Positions 6,516-13,300 of a DNA stretch of 20,362 nucleotides are shown piece by piece. The notes beneath the pieces were generated by a model that worked only from the letters and a program-made list of their open reading frames with translations, ran no database searches and was not told the DNA's origin. Location: the NCBI GenBank assembly GCA_902512865.1, contig CABXKZ010000010.1:1-20362 (forward strand), in the 5' to 3' direction. The translations under genes were made by a program, and so were the position numbers. The first letter of the stretch is position 1, and each line of letters opens with the position of its first letter. Source of the stretch: an uncultured marine group I thaumarchaeote. Its GTDB lineage: Archaea > Thermoproteota > Nitrososphaeria > Nitrososphaerales > Nitrosopumilaceae.

Positions 6516-6581
6516 CGAAGGGAGTCGAACCCCTTTAGATAAGCTTTGCAGGCTCACGCATAACCGCTCTGCCACGTCACC
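6510..6581 (-). tRNA. tRNA-Cys(GCA)
   Basis: Complete 72-nt cloverleaf on the minus strand: acceptor GGTGACG (complement 6575-6581) with CGTCACC (complement 6511-6517), discriminator T, D-arm GCA/TGC, anticodon stem TGAGC/GCTTA around loop CTGCAAA with anticodon GCA, and T-arm AGGGG-TTCGACT-CCCTT. No intron and no encoded CCA. It overlaps the last six bases of the convergent cupredoxin gene. A weak TATA-like TTTAATTG (complement about 6604-6611) lies upstream. Confidence 0.95.
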
Positions 6582-6620
6582 GCAATTTAAAAAATGAATA
6601 TTTGCAATTAAACTCTTTAC

Positions 6621-6842
6621 CTAATTTTTCCCAGATGTTTTAGATGCTAATTTGACATCTTCTGCTTTGACTGTTTTCCTACCTGCATGTTTACTCATGT
6701 CTACGGCATTTTTGGCAATCTCTGTTGCAATGTCTTCTATCACTCTTCTTAGTTCATCAGCTGATTCATCGCTAACTCTTTCTGCACCAGCTTTTTTCAA
6801 AATTCTATACATTGCTGAAACTCCCAAATCAGATGTTTTCAT
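6621..6842 (-). CDS. Archaeal histone (HMf family)
   Basis: A 73-residue histone-fold protein: helix 1 [12 protein letters not shown] (13-24), central helix (about 26-52) and the C-terminal [12 protein letters not shown] (55-66), the signature of archaeal nucleosomal histones. It dimerises and wraps DNA. The N-terminus ([12 protein letters not shown]) and C-terminus (SKTSGKN) extend only slightly beyond the fold. A TATA box (GATAAAAT on plus, 6864-6871) is centred about 26 nt before the ATG, so the message is leaderless, and the same element may also serve the divergent TatD gene. Confidence 0.95.
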   Translation of the reverse strand: MKTSDLGVSAMYRILKKAGAERVSDESADELRRVIEDIATEIAKNAVDMSKHAGRKTVKAEDVKLASKTSGKN

Positions 6843-6863
6843 ACTATTATGAGTAAAATTGGC

Positions 6864-6871
6864 GATAAAAT
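6864..6871. promoter_or_regulatory. TATA box of the histone gene, possibly shared with tatD
   Basis: ATTTTATC on the minus strand is centred about 25.5 nt from the histone ATG at 6842. The AT-rich element runs on to TACTTTTA on the plus strand, about 30 nt before the tatD ATG at 6901, so promoter sharing between the divergent genes is possible. Confidence 0.5.
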
Positions 6872-6900
6872 ACTTTTAGTGAAAAAATCTAACACATGAC

Positions 6901-7656
6901 ATGAGCTGGATTTATGATGCACACATTCATCTTTCAGATCCTGAATACAAATCAGATATTGATATGATTCTAAATTACATGGATTTGCTAAAAATCAAAG
7001 CATGTTGCGTTTCAATGGATATTGAAACTTCTAACGAAACTATGAATTTACATCAAAAATCAAAAAATGTTTTACCTTTTATCGGAATTCATCCTGAGAA
7101 GGCTCAAAAAGAATCTAAACCGGTTTATGATTTAATTGAAAAAAATAATAAAATTATTACTGGAATTGGTGAAATTGGATTAGATAGAACTTATATCAAT
7201 TCTGAGGAAGAATGGAATATACAAAAAGAAGTCTTCTCAAAACAACTATCTTTTGCAGAGAAATTTAACAAACCTATCTCAATTCACTCAAGAAAGACAC
7301 TATCTGATATTTTTGAAATTTTACCCTCTTACAAAATTCCTGGAATCTTACTACACTGGTTCGATGGTAACAAAGCTCAATTGAGAACTGCTATGGATAA
7401 TCAATATTTTGTATCTTATGGTCCTCTATTGTTATATGCAAATGATAAACAAGTCTTACTCACAAAAACAGATCCTTCTCAACTCTTAGTTGAGACTGAC
7501 GGTCCTGTGAGATTTTCACGTTGTTTTGAATACAAAACTACTGAAATTATGTTTGTATCAAGTGTGATTTTCTGTGCCTCAAAAATTCTTCATACATCAT
7601 ATGAAAAATTACTTACACAAATTGAAGATAATTCGAAGAGATTTTTAGGAATATGA
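6901..7656 (+). CDS. tatD: TatD-family metal-dependent deoxyribonuclease
   Basis: 251 residues, the usual length. TIM-barrel amidohydrolase motifs are all visible: DAHIHL (6-11; H8 and H10), GIHP (62-65), GEIGLD (90-95; E91), IHSRK (128-132; H129), LHWFDG (151-156; H152) and ETDGP (198-202; D200). These are the metal ligands of TatD 3'-5' DNA exonucleases. The family acts in DNA repair or DNA degradation, and some members have tRNA-processing roles. The start at ATG 6901 is preferred because the overlapping ATG at 6897 hits TGA at once. Divergent from the histone gene. Confidence 0.88.
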   Translation: MSWIYDAHIHLSDPEYKSDIDMILNYMDLLKIKACCVSMDIETSNETMNLHQKSKNVLPFIGIHPEKAQKESKPVYDLIEKNNKIITGIGEIGLDRTYINSEEEWNIQKEVFSKQLSFAEKFNKPISIHSRKTLSDIFEILPSYKIPGILLHWFDGNKAQLRTAMDNQYFVSYGPLLLYANDKQVLLTKTDPSQLLVETDGPVRFSRCFEYKTTEIMFVSSVIFCASKILHTSYEKLLTQIEDNSKRFLGI

Positions 7657-7663
7657 TGGTACA

Positions 7664-7671
7664 TATATAAA
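7664..7671 (+). promoter_or_regulatory. TATA box of the eS17 gene
   Basis: TATATAAA is centred about 26.5 nt before the GTG at 7694, supporting that non-ATG codon as the start of a leaderless message. Confidence 0.65.
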
Positions 7672-7693
7672 AAACCAAAAAACCAAACTGCTA

Positions 7694-8080
7694 GTGGATA
7701 GAATAAAACGACTTTCAAATGAAGTTCTGAATGAATATTCTGAACGTTTCGGAACTGATTTTTCAACTAACAAGCAAACACTCAATGAAATTTCAATTAT
7801 TCGTTCTAAAGGTCTAAAAAATGAGATTGCTGGATATATCACAAAAATGCTTCAAAGACAAGCTAAATTTGAAGAAAGAAAACAAATGTTAATTGATAAT
7901 GAAAAGAAGTCACAAGAACGTACTCAATCAAGATCTAAACCAGTAGCAGAACCAGTAGCAGAACCAGTAGCAGAACCAGTAGCAGAACCAGTAGCAGAAC
8001 TCACAGCAGAACCAGAACCTATTGTATCAGACGAAAAAGCCATTGCTGAAGAAATTATTGATGAATCAAAATCTGAATAA
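7694..8080 (+). CDS. rps17e: Ribosomal protein eS17 with extended repeat-rich C-terminal tail
   Basis: Component of the small ribosomal subunit. The first about 60 residues match eS17: RIKRLSNEVLNEYSERF, then the KGLKNEIAGYITKML segment (39-53). Archaeal eS17 is normally about 60-70 residues; this product has 128. The extra half is charged and low in complexity, with five tandem PVAE units plus a degenerate sixth (about residues 83-106) and an acidic end (EEIIDESKSE). The tail is probably disordered and could reach out from the ribosome. The GTG start is set by the TATA box 26 nt upstream. The downstream MoaD-Cgi121 gene begins 37 nt later and may be cotranscribed. Confidence 0.88.
   Translation: MDRIKRLSNEVLNEYSERFGTDFSTNKQTLNEISIIRSKGLKNEIAGYITKMLQRQAKFEERKQMLIDNEKKSQERTQSRSKPVAEPVAEPVAEPVAEPVAELTAEPEPIVSDEKAIAEEIIDESKSE
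7940..8011 (+). repeat. 12-bp tandem repeat inside the eS17 gene
   Basis: Five perfect copies of CCAGTAGCAGAA (7940-7999) are followed by one degenerate copy, CTCACAGCAGAA. The unit is a multiple of three, so copy-number changes keep the frame and only lengthen or shorten the PVAE tail. Perfect identity suggests recent slippage. Confidence 0.9.
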
Positions 8081-8116
8081 CAAAATCAATTAATTTACCA
8101 AAAATAACCCTTCATT

Positions 8117-8887
8117 ATGATTACTGTTAATTTTACAGGTGCTGCACGAAAATCTTTCCAAACTGATTCATTAACAATCACACAAAATGTTAGTACCATT
8201 TCTGAACTCATAACATATCTAATTTCACAAAAACCAGAAAACACTCCTGGATTTGATGGAAAAAATCTACTGATTGCAGTAAATGGGGTTGATTCTTCAG
8301 CTCTTGATGGAAATAATACTCATTTAAAATCGGACGATATTGTACATATAATCCCCATAATTCATGGAGGTGCAAACACACATACAATTTTCACGATAAA
8401 TAACCATCAAGTTGGATTATTTGAAATAAATAAATCAAATGCAAATAAAGAATATCTCTTATCATTAAGAAAAAAATTTCCTAAATTGAATCTACAAGCA
8501 ATTTCATCAAAATTCATCCTTGATAATGATCACGCAAAAAAAATCATCATTATTTCTATAAATCATAAACTAAACGATCAACTACTATCAGACAAAATTG
8601 AAACTGATTTGCTTCTAAGATTCTCAAATACTACTCAAATTAACGATGCAATACAAAATGTGGGATTATCAAAATCCAAAAATTTTATTTTGATAGCTAT
8701 AGGAAGTAAATCTAATATAACAAAATTACATGGAACAATATATGATGATTTAGACATACTCTTCAAAAATAACAATTCTAATTTCCTCAAAAAACACTTT
8801 GAAATATCTACTCAAACTCTGAATTCAATTGAATCAAAAACTCCACTTGTAGATCTACTTGTTGAAAAAGCTTCTATACTAATCTAG
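8117..8887 (+). CDS. MoaD/ThiS-like domain fused to KEOPS subunit Cgi121
   Basis: 256 residues with two domains. Residues 1-85 look like a beta-grasp MoaD/ThiS/SAMP protein: LLIAVNGVD (51-59) and the closing DDIVHIIPIIHGG, with the diglycine at 84-85 where free family members end. Residues about 88-256 resemble Cgi121, the KEOPS subunit (Kae1, Bud32, Cgi121, Pcc1) needed for the threonylcarbamoyl transfer making tRNA t6A: LLLRFSNTTQINDAIQNVG (165-183) is the characteristic Cgi121 segment. The facing operon encodes Sua5 and Tan1, supporting a tRNA-modification role. The 3' end overlaps the THUMP gene by 9 nt. The diglycine could be cleaved to release a modifier, but that is speculation. Confidence 0.75.
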   Translation: MITVNFTGAARKSFQTDSLTITQNVSTISELITYLISQKPENTPGFDGKNLLIAVNGVDSSALDGNNTHLKSDDIVHIIPIIHGGANTHTIFTINNHQVGLFEINKSNANKEYLLSLRKKFPKLNLQAISSKFILDNDHAKKIIIISINHKLNDQLLSDKIETDLLLRFSNTTQINDAIQNVGLSKSKNFILIAIGSKSNITKLHGTIYDDLDILFKNNNSNFLKKHFEISTQTLNSIESKTPLVDLLVEKASILI

Positions 8888-9400
8888 TTTAAACCGCTTC
8901 TGTTTATTCACACTCAGAATAGAATTTGGTGGAATTATACTAACTCCTGTTCTATTTCTTAACACCTGAATAACTATCTCCCAATCTGAATTCTCTAATG
9001 ATACTTTATTTGATAATGAATTTGCAATCTCAGAAATAATATCTTTTGTATGTAATGATGATTGTCGTTTTTCTACTGTAATTCTATATGTTTCATTTTT
9101 TTTAATCACATGAGATAAACTGTTCACTTTATCTCTTATCTCATCCAATCCTGATTCACATTCTTCTTGGATTGGAATTACTCTTGAGCAATATTTGATT
9201 AACCACGGTTCATCTTCGATAATATCTTTAAAACCATCAAGAATTTTCATGATGTCAAGGTTAGTTTGTATCTGAATTATTCCTGAAAAAATAGTTTTTT
9301 CAATAATTGCATCTATATCTCCAAACCTTTCTAAAATATTTTGTATCTCTAAAATTGTTGGTTCTTCAAGATTTCTTTGACATGTTATAATTAAGTTCAC
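8879..9400 (-). CDS. THUMP-domain protein, Tan1-like
   Basis: 173 residues matching the archaeal Tan1/THUMPD1 group (COG1818-like): an N-terminal alpha/beta part (NLIITCQRNLEEPTILEI), EEC-containing centre (RVIPIQEEC, about 73-81), and a THUMP core with YRITVEKRQSS (104-114) and a closing RTGVSIIPPNSILS. In eukaryotes Tan1 is the tRNA-binding partner of Kre33/NAT10 in ac4C formation at position 12 of tRNA-Ser and tRNA-Leu; an equivalent archaeal role is inferred. Its GTG start overlaps the Sua5 stop in a GTGA, so the two are translationally coupled. Confidence 0.8.
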   Translation of the reverse strand: MNLIITCQRNLEEPTILEIQNILERFGDIDAIIEKTIFSGIIQIQTNLDIMKILDGFKDIIEDEPWLIKYCSRVIPIQEECESGLDEIRDKVNSLSHVIKKNETYRITVEKRQSSLHTKDIISEIANSLSNKVSLENSDWEIVIQVLRNRTGVSIIPPNSILSVNKQKRFKLD

Positions 9401-9996
9401 AATGCCTCCTCTATCTCATCTTTTGAAACAGAACCTTTTCTGATAATTTTTATCTCATTATCCACAAAATCGATTATAGTTGATTCGCCATAACTTTTGA
9501 TTTCCCCCCCATCTACCAAAATATCAATTTCTGGTAATCTCATTTTACATTCATTAGGATCTAAAATTGATTTTTCACCAGAAATATTTGCACTTGTTCC
9601 TATAATCAATTTACATTGTTTTAGGATGGATAAAATACATTCATTATTTGGAACTCTTACAGCTAATTTTCCATCATTCTCAATTTGTTTAGTCATTTCT
9701 TTTCTAATTGGTAACAATAATGTCACTTGTCCTGGCCAAAATTTTTCTGAAATTTTTTCTGCTTTTGAATTAAATTCTACAATTTTCTCCAAATCTTTTT
9801 TTGAAAAACCTAAAATTGGAAATCTCTTCTTACCACTTCTTTTTTTTATGTCATAAATCCTCGAAATACTGTCTTTGTTCAAGGGATTACAACCTAAACC
9901 ATACACTGTATCTGTAGGAAATGCGATAATCCGTCCACCTTCATATGCTTCTATAATTTGACTAATTCCTTGTTTATCACATCTAATTATATCCAT
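9397..9996 (-). CDS. Threonylcarbamoyl-AMP synthase (Sua5/YrdC/TsaC type)
   Basis: Makes threonylcarbamoyl-AMP from threonine, bicarbonate and ATP, the first step of tRNA t6A37 synthesis. The 199 residues consist of the YrdC domain only, without a C-terminal Sua5 domain. Motifs: PTDTVYGLG (27-35), the basic KKRSGKKRFP (51-60), FWPGQVTLLL (86-95), RVPNN (114-118) and TSANISGE (134-141). It lies in a head-to-tail pair with the Tan1-like gene, facing the MoaD-Cgi121 fusion, so two steps of t6A synthesis are encoded within 2 kb. The ATG at 9996 is 44 nt from the wHTH gene upstream; I see no strong TATA box there, so cotranscription with that gene is possible. Confidence 0.9.
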   Translation of the reverse strand: MDIIRCDKQGISQIIEAYEGGRIIAFPTDTVYGLGCNPLNKDSISRIYDIKKRSGKKRFPILGFSKKDLEKIVEFNSKAEKISEKFWPGQVTLLLPIRKEMTKQIENDGKLAVRVPNNECILSILKQCKLIIGTSANISGEKSILDPNECKMRLPEIDILVDGGEIKSYGESTIIDFVDNEIKIIRKGSVSKDEIEEAL

Positions 9997-10040
9997 ATTA
10001 GAAATTTTACTTTCATAACTAATTATGTTATCTGATTTCT

Positions 10041-10328
10041 CTAAATTGTTAAACCAAAGTTATCTGTAAATTCAGAAAATGTTCTGTATTCTTTTAAGAA
10101 ATCTTTTCCGGTCATACTAATTCTATATTTACAAGCTCTTCTAGAATCAACTTGTTCTAATAATCCCTGTGAAACCAAATTTGTTAAAATTTTTGAAATT
10201 CTACTATGCGAAATATTTGCTTTCTGAATTAGTCTTGTAATTGATGCTCCATTCTGATCAATTGTGAGTTCTTCAGCAGCATATAGAATATCTCCAACAA
10301 TCTCTATCTGCTTTCTGTATATACCCAT
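10041..10328 (-). CDS. Winged helix-turn-helix transcriptional regulator (paralogue)
   Basis: 95 residues, single wHTH domain, paralogous to the regulator at 2987-3265. Recognition region KANISHSRISKILTNL (about 34-49), wing (about 56-70) and C-terminal helix with GKDFLKEYRTFSEF (74-87). Small stand-alone wHTH proteins of this type are numerous in thaumarchaea. It lies upstream of, and in the same direction as, the Sua5 and Tan1 genes, so it could head that operon. Target unknown. The ATG is at 10328; no clear TATA box was found at the expected distance. Confidence 0.78.
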   Translation of the reverse strand: MGIYRKQIEIVGDILYAAEELTIDQNGASITRLIQKANISHSRISKILTNLVSQGLLEQVDSRRACKYRISMTGKDFLKEYRTFSEFTDNFGLTI

Positions 10329-10420
10329 TTATGTAATATTCATGTTATTGTACTATGATCATATTCAATCTCTTGAATCAACAAACAGGGTAAACTTTTT
10401 TGACTTTAAAAAAAACATGC

Positions 10421-11086
10421 CTATCTTCCAAACTTTTCATCTTCATTATCTTCAAAATCATCAAATTTTATTTTTCTTAATGGTAATCTTGAAATTGGTA
10501 TGAACAACGAAATCAATCCGGATATCTTCAACAAAATTGAGACTGAATAAAGAATTGATTCTGGAAAAACCAATGAATACCATGCAATGAATTCCCCAAA
10601 TGCTAGCAATGAAAGTCCAATTCCTACTGCTAGTGTTCCTTTTTGTTTTCCTTCCAAAAATGAAACAAATGTTTCAATTGCACCATACACAAGTAAAATA
10701 AATGAAAAGGATCTGATAATATGTTCTATGTTCATCGCTGACAATGCAAATAACGGTAAAATCCCAACTGATCTAAAGTATCGTGATTTTGGAAAAAATG
10801 ATTTTATTGTATGTGAAAATGCAATGAAAAAATAACCAATTGTTTGTGTTCCTAAGCCTAAAGCCTGTAATCCTCTGTTGATTTTTCCTTCTTGTAGGTA
10901 TATGTCATCTATTACATATCCTGCCCAAATTATTCCAAAACCAATCCCAATTGCTATAAACGCAATTGTTAATCTGAATAAAACTGGACTCCCCGTATTC
11001 TTGTAACCAACATATGCAAAACCCCCTATAATTATTCCAACAATAAATCCTATAAGATTTAAAATATTCTCAAGTAAGAATTCCAT
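10421..11086 (-). CDS. Polytopic membrane protein of unknown function
   Basis: 221 residues with six or seven predicted membrane segments (about 8-28, 36-58, 77-95, 106-118, 122-142, 150-170, 175-198) and an acidic cytosolic tail (DDFEDNEDEKFGR). No family recognised; there is no retinal lysine or transporter motif that I can identify. A short basic loop (KSFFPKSRYFRS, about 95-106) splits the protein. An AT-rich element (TTAATTTA on the minus strand, about 11107-11114) lies roughly 26 nt upstream of the ATG, suggesting a leaderless, single-gene transcript. Confidence 0.65.
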   Translation of the reverse strand: MEFLLENILNLIGFIVGIIIGGFAYVGYKNTGSPVLFRLTIAFIAIGIGFGIIWAGYVIDDIYLQEGKINRGLQALGLGTQTIGYFFIAFSHTIKSFFPKSRYFRSVGILPLFALSAMNIEHIIRSFSFILLVYGAIETFVSFLEGKQKGTLAVGIGLSLLAFGEFIAWYSLVFPESILYSVSILLKISGLISLFIPISRLPLRKIKFDDFEDNEDEKFGR

Positions 11087-11156
11087 TTAATTAACTGCCA
11101 ATTCCTAAATTAATTAAGTCTTGTAGAAAATTGATTCATAAAATGATTAATTTCAT

Positions 11157-11369
11157 TCAGTCTTTCCATTCATCCAACGTTCCTGCAGTTTCTCCTTCAG
11201 TGCTTCCAGTATAATCTCCTAAGATATCTGAATATTTTGCTTCGTTATGTGCTACAAATCTTACATATTCTCCATAACTCATATCCAAATCACATTTCTC
11301 ACATTTTACGTATGAAAAATCTGGAGCTAATTCTGCATTCTCTTGACATTTTGGACATTTGATTTTCAT
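11157..11369 (-). CDS. Zinc-ribbon mini-protein
   Basis: 70 residues. Two knuckles, CPKC (5-8) and CEKC (23-26), form a classic zinc ribbon, followed by a helical SYGEYVRFVAHNEAKY segment and an acidic Thr/Gly/Glu-rich tail. The C-terminal half is not recognised. Divergent from the second CxxC gene starting at 11444. Probable nucleic-acid or protein adaptor; the exact role is unknown. Confidence 0.7.
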   Translation of the reverse strand: MKIKCPKCQENAELAPDFSYVKCEKCDLDMSYGEYVRFVAHNEAKYSDILGDYTGSTEGETAGTLDEWKD

Positions 11370-11443
11370 ATTCTAATTTCATTCATTGAGTATTATTGTT
11401 TTTATCAATAAGAGATAAATTGAAATAAAATTTCCGTATTTTA

Positions 11444-11722
11444 TTGAGTAAAATCTGTACAAAATGCAAACAAGAAATTCCTGAAAATCAAGAACTGGAA
11501 TCTCAGGCAGAAAAATACCCTGTTTGTACAAAATGTTGGGATGAATGGAAAGAGATGAAAGTCATGGTGATTAATGAAATGCATCTTGATCTATCTCTAT
11601 CAGATCATCGTAAGGTCCTTCGAAAACATGAAAAAATATTTGCAGGCATCATGACTCCTGAGGGAGATTATGTTGATTTTACAAATGAGGATAATAGAAA
11701 TCCGGAAGAAAAATCAGCCTAG
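11444..11722 (+). CDS. Zinc-ribbon protein with Fe(2+)-trafficking (YggX)-like C-terminal part
   Basis: 92 residues. N-terminal CTKC (5-8) and CTKC (28-31) make a zinc or iron knuckle. The following WDEWKEMKVMVINEMHLDLSLSD segment (from 32) and RKVLRKHEKIF resemble the YggX core (WxxWxxxQxxxINExxLxLxxxxxRxxLxxxMxxF), a small family that protects Fe-S proteins from oxidative damage. The similarity is by eye and the N-terminal zinc knuckle is not part of bacterial YggX. A TTG start is used; GAGATAAAT (11412-11420) is a TATA box about 28 nt upstream. Its stop codon interlocks with that of the convergent gene in CTAG. Confidence 0.65.
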   Translation: MSKICTKCKQEIPENQELESQAEKYPVCTKCWDEWKEMKVMVINEMHLDLSLSDHRKVLRKHEKIFAGIMTPEGDYVDFTNEDNRNPEEKSA

Positions 11723-12180
11723 AAATTAAAAAGTATTCTAGCAGAATCAGGCATTAACAAAATCATCTTTCTTTTTGATTCTTCATCCAATTTATCAAAA
11801 ACTATCTTTATGGATGATATCAAAATTTTCTGTTTTTCTTTATCGATCTGTAAAAATATCTCAAAAATAGCATCTAAATTAAAAAGAATAATCTTCTCTG
11901 GTGATATCAAAATATGTCTAAAATAATTTGAAAACATATCTTCTCTATTTTCATTATTAATGGTTGCAAGTACTTCCAGCCATGTTTTGAATAATTTTGA
12001 AAAATTAGGAAATGGAATGGTTGGACCTGCATTAAGTGCGTTAACTATAATCTCAGATTTATCATCTTGATTTTTTGAAAAAAATTCTGTCATTCTTTTT
12101 TTAAGAATGGGTGTTCTAAGGAAATCTGGTAAACTAGCAAGATTTACAATAATATTTCCTGCAAAATTAGGTTCTGGCAT
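11719..12180 (-). CDS. Unknown helical protein
   Basis: 153 residues, no family recognised. No membrane segment or metal motif; it looks largely alpha-helical with a repeated pattern of amphipathic helices (for example LFKTWLEVLATI, about 63-74, and KRKMILLMPDSARILF near the C-terminus), reminiscent of a HEAT-like or scaffold fold. The start at ATG 12180 is supported by an AT-rich GGTTAATATC element (complement about 12199-12208) roughly 25 nt upstream. It is divergent from purA and convergent with the YggX-like gene. Probably thaumarchaeal-specific. Confidence 0.6.
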   Translation of the reverse strand: MPEPNFAGNIIVNLASLPDFLRTPILKKRMTEFFSKNQDDKSEIIVNALNAGPTIPFPNFSKLFKTWLEVLATINNENREDMFSNYFRHILISPEKIILFNLDAIFEIFLQIDKEKQKILISSIKIVFDKLDEESKRKMILLMPDSARILFNF

Positions 12181-12224
12181 ATTGAGATCTTTAAAGACTT
12201 GATATTAACCGTAATGTACTTTAG

Positions 12225-12232
12225 CTTAAATA
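12225..12232 (+). promoter_or_regulatory. TATA box of purA
   Basis: CTTAAATA is centred about 25.5 nt before the ATG at 12254, which selects that ATG over the upstream in-frame TTG at 12239. Confidence 0.6.
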
Positions 12233-12253
12233 CGTGATTTGAAAAAATGTGTT

Positions 12254-13255
12254 ATGGGTGCTACAATAGTCATTGGTGGTTTTTTTGGTGATGAAGGTAA
12301 AGGAAAAATCATATCTTATTTGGCACAAAAAGACAATCCTGCAATAGTTGTTAGAGGTGGTGCTGGCCCAAATGCAGGTCATACTATCAAAGATGGTGAT
12401 AAAACTTTCAAAGTTAGAATGCTTCCAAGTGGATTTTTAAACAAAAACTCTCGAGTAATGATTGGTCCTGGAGTAGTTGTGAATCCTAATGTTTTTCTTA
12501 AAGAGATTAACGATTTTGGAACTGATGGAAGGTCTTTTCTTGATAATAACTGTGGAATAATTGAACAACATCATCTTGATGCAGATTCTAAAGGACATCT
12601 AAAAGAAAAAATTGGCAGTACTGGTTCAGGTACTGGACCTGCAAATGCTGAACGTGCAATGAGAACTCTTAAGATGGCTAAAGAAATTGAATCATTACAA
12701 AAATATCTTGTTGATGTTCCTCTAGAAATTAACACTGCTTTAAATAAAAATGAAAATGTACTGATAGAAGGAACTCAAGGCACACACCTATCACTTTGGC
12801 ATGGAACATATCCATTTGTTACAACCAAGGATGTTACTGCATCGGGAATTTGTGCTGATGTAGGTGTCGGTCCAAAAAGAATTGATGATGTTATTGTTGT
12901 TTTTAAATCATATTTGACTAGAGTTGGTACTGGACCTATGGATGGTGAACTTAGTCATGAAGAAACATCTGAAAAAGGTTGGGAAGAATTTGGAACGGTA
13001 ACTGGAAGACTTAGGCGTGCAGCTGAATTTGATTTTGATTTAGCTAGTCGTGCAATTATGCTTAGTAGCGCAAATCAAATTTCAATTACAAAATTAGATG
13101 TAAGATTTCCTGAATGTGCAGGCGCACAATCTATTGATCAATTAGATTCAAACTCAACATCATTCATAAAAAACATTGAAGATAAGTTAGGCGTACCAGT
13201 AACACTCATTGGAACTGGTCCAGGCGTGAATGATGTAATTGATTTACGCACATAA
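12254..13255 (+). CDS. purA: Adenylosuccinate synthetase
   Basis: Joins IMP and aspartate using GTP, the first committed step from IMP to AMP. The 333 residues match the short archaeal form (bacterial enzymes have about 430). Key motifs: the GDEGKGK nucleotide loop (12-18; catalytic D13), GGAGPNAGHT (35-44; catalytic H43), IEGTQGTHLSLWHGTYPFVT (substrate region), and the C-terminal ITKLD guanine-binding motif. Starting at ATG 12254 gives the family N-terminus (MGATIVIGGFFGDEGKGK); an extension to TTG 12239 would add five residues and ignore the TATA spacing. A T-run directly follows the stop. Confidence 0.95.
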   Translation: MGATIVIGGFFGDEGKGKIISYLAQKDNPAIVVRGGAGPNAGHTIKDGDKTFKVRMLPSGFLNKNSRVMIGPGVVVNPNVFLKEINDFGTDGRSFLDNNCGIIEQHHLDADSKGHLKEKIGSTGSGTGPANAERAMRTLKMAKEIESLQKYLVDVPLEINTALNKNENVLIEGTQGTHLSLWHGTYPFVTTKDVTASGICADVGVGPKRIDDVIVVFKSYLTRVGTGPMDGELSHEETSEKGWEEFGTVTGRLRRAAEFDFDLASRAIMLSSANQISITKLDVRFPECAGAQSIDQLDSNSTSFIKNIEDKLGVPVTLIGTGPGVNDVIDLRT

Positions 13256-13262
13256 TTTTTTT
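13256..13262 (+). terminator. Oligo-T terminator after purA
   Basis: Seven T residues start at the base after the purA stop codon, a typical archaeal intrinsic termination signal. Confidence 0.4.
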
Positions 13263-13300
13263 GAGTAAGCTTTAATTTAGAAATCATAAAAAAATAATCA

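Noticed and set aside
2298..6581. Genomic island bounded by tRNA-Thr and tRNA-Cys, with att repeats
   Set aside because: No integrase is present, and I found no second copy of the tRNA-Thr 3' end; the best hit, CCATTCGA near 2452, is only 8 bp and looks like chance.
7940..8011. CRISPR-like array
   Set aside because: Units are contiguous 12-mers without spacers and keep the reading frame of eS17.
10264..10503. Plus-strand 79-codon frame between the wHTH and membrane-protein genes
   Set aside because: Both ends overlap real minus-strand genes and the composition is that of AT-rich noise; the 92-bp gap itself (10329-10420) shows no feature I can support.
12239..12253. TTG start of purA five codons upstream
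   Set aside because: It precedes the expected transcription start set by the TATA box at 12225-12232; ATG 12254 gives the family N-terminus.
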